In this document: positions 7,754-11,028 of the stretch, one piece after another
Position numbering within the stretch: position 1 is the first letter of the stretch
Layout of the letters: each line of letters starts with the position of its first letter
NCBI GenBank assembly: GCA_030626265.1
Contig: DAOUPF010000015.1
Span: 1-11,028, forward strand
Direction: 5' to 3'
DNA from: Sulfurovum sp.
Lineage (GTDB): Bacteria; Campylobacterota; Campylobacteria; Campylobacterales; Sulfurovaceae
DNA length: 11,028 bases
Position numbers and translations under genes: made by a program
Notes under the pieces: model-generated
What the model saw: only the letters and a program-made list of their open reading frames with translations
Told to the model about the DNA's origin: nothing
Databases searched by the model: none

Positions 7754-8104
7754 ATGATTAAGCCTATTACTATATACGGTATAAAAACTTGTTCTACCGT
7801 AAGCAAAGCTATCAAGTTTATGAAGGCAAATGAAATAGAGTTTGATTTTGTAGATTATAAAAAAGAGTCTGTAGGCACAGATAAGATAAATCAATGGCTA
7901 GAACAGATAGAGATAAAAGTACTTTTTAATACTCGCGGAACCAAATATAGAACACTAAACCTCAAAGAACTAAATCTTGACAATATAGGGAAAGTAGAGT
8001 GGATGGCAAAAGAGAACTATCTAATCAAACGACCTGTGATTGAGTATGAAGATAGGGTTATTGTGGCTTTTGATGAAGATATTTATAGGGATATTTTTTT
8101 ATAA
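7754..8104 (+). CDS. ArsC/Spx/YffB-family thioredoxin-fold protein, 116 aa
   Basis: Length and motifs fit the arsenate reductase-like family. The N-terminal strand ITIYGIKTCSTVSKA places the reactive Cys at C13, LFNTRGTKYR holds R61, LIKRPVIE holds R93, and R101 follows in EDRVIV. These match the Cys and three Arg positions of glutaredoxin-dependent ArsC. C13 is the only cysteine, so there is no CXXC redox switch as in Gram-positive Spx. Many such proteins are annotated YffB or Spx/MgsR and have no proven arsenate activity. No arsB, acr3 or arsR gene is nearby, so an arsenic-resistance role is unsupported. A glutathione- or glutaredoxin-linked thiol role is possible. The start ATG has no obvious Shine-Dalgarno and may depend on coupling to the 94-aa gene 20 bp upstream. 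Confidence 0.88.
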   Translation: MIKPITIYGIKTCSTVSKAIKFMKANEIEFDFVDYKKESVGTDKINQWLEQIEIKVLFNTRGTKYRTLNLKELNLDNIGKVEWMAKENYLIKRPVIEYEDRVIVAFDEDIYRDIFL

Positions 8105-8109
8105 TCTAT

Positions 8110-8129
8110 AAGAGGGGCTAAGCCCTCTT
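8110..8129. terminator. Hairpin between convergent genes, possible bidirectional terminator
   Basis: AAGAGGG (8110-8116) pairs with CCCTCTT (8123-8129) around a 6-nt loop. It sits 5 bp after the stop of the plus-strand ArsC/Spx-like gene and overlaps the stop codon of fumB on the minus strand. Neither side has a good run of T after the stem, so it is not a classical intrinsic terminator. Its position between two gene ends is the main support. Confidence 0.5.
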
Positions 8130-8685
8130 ACTTCACTTCGTACTGCTCTCTACCCATCTGGTAAAGATCATTTCCTTTGGTATCATTGATAACTGTTACT
8201 GGAAAGTTTTCTACCTCTAGGCGGCGTACTGCCTCAGGTCCCAGTTCTGGGTATGCTACTATCTCTGCTGACTTGATGAGCTTGCCTAGCAGAGCACCAG
8301 CTCCTCCAGTAGCACCAAAATAGATACTATCATACTGAGCACAAGCGTCTTTGACCTCTTGATTTCTCTTGCCTTTTCCTATCATGCCTTTGGATCCATT
8401 TTTTAGCATAGTTGGAGAGTAGCTATCCATGCGGTAGCTAGTAGTCGGTCCTGCACTTCCTATAGGGTCACCTGGCTTTGGAGGTGTTGGCCCTACAAAG
8501 TATATGACTGAACCCTCCAAGTCAAATGGTAGAGGCTCACCTGCTTCTATCAAATCTACTAATTTTTTGTGTGCAGCATCTCTAGCAGTAAATAAAACTC
8601 CACTTAGATAAACCGTATCACCACTCTCTAGTTGTCTCGTGTCTTCACTACTCAATGGTGTAGTCAAATTATATGTTTTTGCCAT
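8128..8685 (-). CDS. fumB: Class I (Fe-S) fumarate hydratase beta subunit
   Basis: This is the C-terminal-type subunit of the two-subunit iron-sulfur fumarase, which hydrates fumarate to L-malate in the cytoplasm (EC 4.2.1.2). Its 185 aa is the normal length. Family motifs include SGVLFTARDAAHK near the start, GPTTSYRMD, GKGKR, FGATGGAGALLGK and the C-terminal FPVTVINDTKGNDLY. ATG 8685 is chosen because AAGGAG lies 6 nt upstream; an in-frame extension to 8739 would overlap fumA and has no such support. The gene is 10 bp downstream of fumA. L(+)-tartrate dehydratase beta (TtdB) is homologous, but linkage to mdh favours fumarase. Confidence 0.93.
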   Translation of the reverse strand: MAKTYNLTTPLSSEDTRQLESGDTVYLSGVLFTARDAAHKKLVDLIEAGEPLPFDLEGSVIYFVGPTPPKPGDPIGSAGPTTSYRMDSYSPTMLKNGSKGMIGKGKRNQEVKDACAQYDSIYFGATGGAGALLGKLIKSAEIVAYPELGPEAVRRLEVENFPVTVINDTKGNDLYQMGREQYEVK

Positions 8686-8689
8686 AATC

Positions 8690-8698
8690 CACTCCTTA
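8690..8698 (-). promoter_or_regulatory. fumB ribosome binding site overlapping the fumA stop
   Basis: The fumA stop TAA (8698-8696) runs directly into TAAGGAGTG, so the AAGGAG of fumB shares bases with the stop codon. This arrangement favours translational coupling and equal production of the two fumarase subunits. It also fixes the fumB start at 8685. Confidence 0.8.
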
Positions 8699-9547
8699 TA
8701 TAGTGATATGAGTGTGTCGGGATGAGTGACACTGCACATTAACTGACACTGGCAGAGATGCGATATGACAAGGGTTTGACTCTATATGAACTGCTAGTGC
8801 AGTCTCTGTTCCACCCATTCCCATAGCACCGATACCAAGCTTATTGATTTCTAGTAATATCTCTTGCTCTAGCTCATCCATCTCTGGATCTGCATTTCTA
8901 CTTCCAATATCTCTGAAAAGTGCGTGCTTAGAGCTAATAACTGCCTTTTCAAAAGTACCACCAATTCCTATACCTACTGTTATAGGGGGGCATGGATTTC
9001 CACCAGCATCAGAGATGACCTCTTTGGCATACTGTACTATACCTGCTTTTCCCGCTGCTGGAGGGAATACTTTGGCTCTACTTACATTCTCTGAGCCTCC
9101 ACCTTTGGCAGCATACTCTATATCTATCTTGTCCCCTGCAACTAGGTCAAAATGTATAATAGCTGGTAGGTTGTAGCCCACTGTATCTTTGAGGTTTGCA
9201 CGACTAAATGGCTCACAAGTACTAGCTCTGAGATATGCATCTTGATAACCCTCTTCTGTGCCTTTATTTATAGCATCTCTCAGGAGTCCACCATCTATAC
9301 GAACCTCTTCGCCAACACGCACAAAAAATACTGCAAGACCTGTATCTTGACATAGTGGTCTCTTCTCATCTTTGGCTATATCTGCATTTTCCAGAAGTTG
9401 CCTTATCACCTCTTTACTCACTGGAGACTTCTCTTTCTCCATCGCTTGCGCAAGAGCATCATATGTATCTTGTGGTAAGTCTGTTCCACTATATATAATC
9501 ATGTCTCTCACTGTTTTTACTACAGTATCAAACGCTATCTCTCTCAT
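8696..9547 (-). CDS. fumA: Class I (Fe-S) fumarate hydratase alpha subunit
   Basis: This is the subunit that binds the oxygen-sensitive 4Fe-4S cluster of two-subunit fumarase. Numbered from the second ATG, the 283-aa protein shows RPLCQDTG (C66), GGNPCPPITVGIGIGGT (C186) and a C-terminal NPCHIASLPVSVNVQCH (C260 and C273). Two of the conserved Cys ligands are clearly C66 and C186, and the third is one of the last two. Other family motifs are LRASTCEPFSRANL and KGGGSEN. Two adjacent ATGs exist (9550 and 9547). AAGGA (9559-9555) is only 4 nt from the first but 7 nt from the second, so 9547 is preferred. It lies a few bases after mdh and overlaps its translation signals. TtdA (tartrate dehydratase alpha) is the alternative. 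Confidence 0.93.
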   Translation of the reverse strand: MREIAFDTVVKTVRDMIIYSGTDLPQDTYDALAQAMEKEKSPVSKEVIRQLLENADIAKDEKRPLCQDTGLAVFFVRVGEEVRIDGGLLRDAINKGTEEGYQDAYLRASTCEPFSRANLKDTVGYNLPAIIHFDLVAGDKIDIEYAAKGGGSENVSRAKVFPPAAGKAGIVQYAKEVISDAGGNPCPPITVGIGIGGTFEKAVISSKHALFRDIGSRNADPEMDELEQEILLEINKLGIGAMGMGGTETALAVHIESNPCHIASLPVSVNVQCHSSRHTHITI

Positions 9548-9552
9548 CATTA

Positions 9553-9559
9553 TTCCTTA
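9553..9559 (-). promoter_or_regulatory. fumA ribosome binding site overlapping the mdh stop
   Basis: The mdh stop TAA (9559-9557) continues as TAAGGAA, so the AAGGAA used by fumA includes the end of the mdh stop codon. The same design is used between fumA and fumB. This supports a tightly coupled mdh-fumA-fumB cistron. Confidence 0.7.
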
Positions 9560-10501
9560 ATCAAAAAAACCTTTTAAATTCAGAACCTCGATATTTTCAC
9601 GAATTGCTTCTACAGACTCTTTGAACTTTGCCTGCATACTCTCATCAAGATTCAACTCAATAATCTCATGGATTCCCCTGGCTCCCAATACAACAGGTAC
9701 ACCAACCGATACATCATTATACCCATATTCTCCATCAAGTACGGCAGAAGATGGCATAACTAGCCTACTATCATCCAATATAGCCTCTACCATCACTGAT
9801 ACCGAACGCCCAGGTGCATAGTATGCAGAAGTACCTAGATGTTTGACTATCTCTGCACCGCCTTCTTTTGTACGTGCTATGATTTTTTCCATATCTTTTT
9901 TATTGATTAGCTGATCTAGTGGTACACCACCAACAGCTGAAATCTCTGGATATGGAATCATATGCTGTCCATGTTCACCTAGTATCATAGCTCTTGTTTG
10001 ACCAGAGCCATATCCTACTTTTTTCTGAATCTGATATGCCATTCTCGCACCATCAAGTGCACCTGCCATACCTATAATTCTAGATCTGTCCCATCCTATT
10101 AACTTCTGTACAACATAAGTCATAACATCAAGAGGGTTTGAGACACACAAGATGATAGCATTTGGAGAATACTTTTTGATATTGGCCACAATATCTTTCA
10201 TGATACCTGCATTTATCATTAGTAAGTCTGCACGAGTCATATCGCCTTTTCTAGGTACTCCTGCAGTGATGACTATGATATCACAATCTTTGAGACCACT
10301 TGGCTCTTCAGCAGCTGTTACTACAGTTCCTTTAGGAGAATAACAAGTTGATTGCCCAATATCTATGGCTTTTCCTTTTGCTACATCCGTATTGATATCA
10401 TAAAGTATAACTCTATGACAACTCCCTGTCATAACCAAACTATATGCAGCCGTGGCTCCCACCATTCCTGCACCAACAATTCCTACTCTTCGACCTACCA
10501 T
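9557..10501 (-). CDS. mdh: Malate dehydrogenase, LDH-like family
   Basis: This enzyme interconverts L-malate and oxaloacetate with NAD(H) in the TCA cycle. The 314-aa length is normal. The Rossmann loop GIVGAGMVG (7-15) and D35 of LYDIN indicate NAD binding. Substrate residues are R84 and R90 in GVPRKGDMTR; Arg rather than Gln at R84 marks malate over lactate specificity. N122 lies in SNPLDVMT, the catalytic pair is D150 (ALDGAR, with R153) and H177 (GEHGQH). The GEHG context is more typical of lactate dehydrogenases than the GGHG common in malate dehydrogenases, but R84 decides the call. AAGGGAG lies 5 nt before the ATG. It heads a compact cistron with fumA and fumB, which catalyse the adjacent fumarate-malate step. 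Direction (oxidative or reductive cycle) cannot be read from the sequence. Confidence 0.95.
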   Translation of the reverse strand: MVGRRVGIVGAGMVGATAAYSLVMTGSCHRVILYDINTDVAKGKAIDIGQSTCYSPKGTVVTAAEEPSGLKDCDIIVITAGVPRKGDMTRADLLMINAGIMKDIVANIKKYSPNAIILCVSNPLDVMTYVVQKLIGWDRSRIIGMAGALDGARMAYQIQKKVGYGSGQTRAMILGEHGQHMIPYPEISAVGGVPLDQLINKKDMEKIIARTKEGGAEIVKHLGTSAYYAPGRSVSVMVEAILDDSRLVMPSSAVLDGEYGYNDVSVGVPVVLGARGIHEIIELNLDESMQAKFKESVEAIRENIEVLNLKGFFD

Positions 10502-10530
10502 ATATTCTCCCTTATCTTGGTGGGGAGTCA

Positions 10531-10559
10531 GGTATATGAATATTTACCCTATGGGTCAA
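10531..10559 (-). promoter_or_regulatory. Candidate promoter for mdh-fumA-fumB with overlapping dyad
   Basis: In the 85-bp gap between etfA and mdh, minus-strand TTGACC (10559-10554), a 17-bp spacer and TATACC (10536-10531) resemble a sigma-70 promoter, with 5/6 and 4/6 matches. A small dyad, ACCC-TAT-GGGT (10546-10556), overlaps the -35. GGGTC at 10553-10557 can also pair with GACCC at 10573-10577. The dyad could be an operator or part of a weak hairpin downstream of etfA. No T-run terminator is visible, so read-through from etfA is possible. Confidence 0.35.
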
Positions 10560-10586
10560 CATTGCAACACCAGACCCCTATTACTA

Positions 10587-11028
10587 TTATTTTACTTCTA
10601 TACCGAATGTAAATCCACCTTTTACTTTCTCTATCAACTCTGGTAATATATCTTCATACTCACCTACGATACCAAAATCTGAATTTCCAAAGATTGGCTC
10701 TTTTGCATTGTGGTTGATAGCCACTATAGTCTCAGACTCTTTTATACCAGCGATATGCTGTACAGCACCACTGACACCAATAGCCACATAGACTTTTGGT
10801 CGAACTGTTTTACCAGTCTGTCCTATCTGTCTAGCATATTCAGATATACCCTCATCAACTATAGGTCTAGAACATGCCCATTCAGTATTCACTCCTTGTT
10901 CATTGAGTGCAGATGCTAGCTCTTTGACAAGCTTCATATCATCACCAACAGAACCTCTACCACCAGCTACGATGATATCAGCTTCAAATAGATTTTGCAA
11001 TCCACCCTCACCTCTAACTGTCTCGATA
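10587..11028 (-). CDS. etfA: Electron transfer flavoprotein alpha subunit, C-terminal part (5' end outside window)
   Basis: The last 146 residues of EtfA/FixB are present. The N-terminal adenosine-type domain lies beyond the right edge. The reading frame is open to the edge, so the TTG near 11000 is an internal Leu, not a start. The FAD-binding domain is recognised from AGGRGSVGDD, IGQTGKTVRPKVYVAIG, the signature GVSGAVQHIAGIKES, TIVAINHNAKEPIFG and DFGIVGEYEDILPEL. The alpha subunit carries FAD and works as a heterodimer with EtfB (expected upstream, unseen), moving electrons between a dehydrogenase and the quinone pool or another acceptor. It lies 85 bp upstream of mdh on the same strand. 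Its partner dehydrogenase cannot be told from this window. Confidence 0.93.
   Translation of the reverse strand, partial: IETVRGEGGLQNLFEADIIVAGGRGSVGDDMKLVKELASALNEQGVNTEWACSRPIVDEGISEYARQIGQTGKTVRPKVYVAIGVSGAVQHIAGIKESETIVAINHNAKEPIFGNSDFGIVGEYEDILPELIEKVKGGFTFGIEVK

Noticed and set aside
8686..8739. 18-codon N-terminal extension of FumB
   Set aside because: It would overlap the fumA coding end, has no ribosome binding site, and makes the protein longer than its family. ATG 8685 has AAGGAG.
8844..10919. Plus-strand open frames opposite fumA, mdh and etfA
   Set aside because: All are antisense shadows of well-identified enzymes.

Overview
The window looks like chromosomal DNA of a low-to-moderate GC bacterium, most likely a free-living Campylobacterota (Epsilonproteobacteria such as Sulfurovum or Sulfurimonas). 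This is an inference. It rests on AT-rich codon use (ATA, AGA, CTA), a split class I fumarase beside an LDH-like malate dehydrogenase, and a surface protein full of the acidic N-glycosylation sequon that the Campylobacter-type oligosaccharyltransferase PglB recognises. No taxonomic search was possible.

Left two-thirds (1-7104, minus strand): one uninterrupted reading frame of 2,368 codons that runs off the left edge. I checked every in-frame triplet and found no stop. It encodes a giant exported protein with a signal peptide, a ~430-residue N-terminal region with Asp-rich calcium-type loops, then at least 12 DUF11-type beta-sandwich repeats. These are interrupted by an unrecognised beta-rich insert, a short phage-tail-like insert, an SdrD B-like domain and a cadherin/Ig-like module. 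Three consecutive DUF11 repeats have an exact 363-bp period. The most notable observation is about 61 D/E-X-N-X-S/T sequons in residues 457-2345. There are none in the first 456 residues and none in the ~1,140 residues of cytoplasmic protein in the same window. This suggests a densely N-glycosylated cell-surface protein.

Middle (7105-8130): a divergent intergenic region of about 340 bp carries a plausible sigma-70 promoter for the giant gene, an inverted repeat and a plausible extended -10 promoter for the plus strand. Next come a 94-aa unrecognised protein and an ArsC/Spx-family thioredoxin-fold protein, both plus strand. A hairpin separates them from the convergent operon on the right.

Right (8128-11028, minus strand): the C-terminal FAD domain of electron transfer flavoprotein alpha subunit (cut by the right edge), then after an 85-bp gap mdh, fumA and fumB. 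These last three are packed 6-10 bp apart, with Shine-Dalgarno sequences overlapping the preceding stop codons. Mdh and the two-subunit Fe-S fumarase catalyse the consecutive oxaloacetate-malate-fumarate steps of the oxidative or reductive TCA cycle. No RNA genes, CRISPR arrays or mobile elements were seen.
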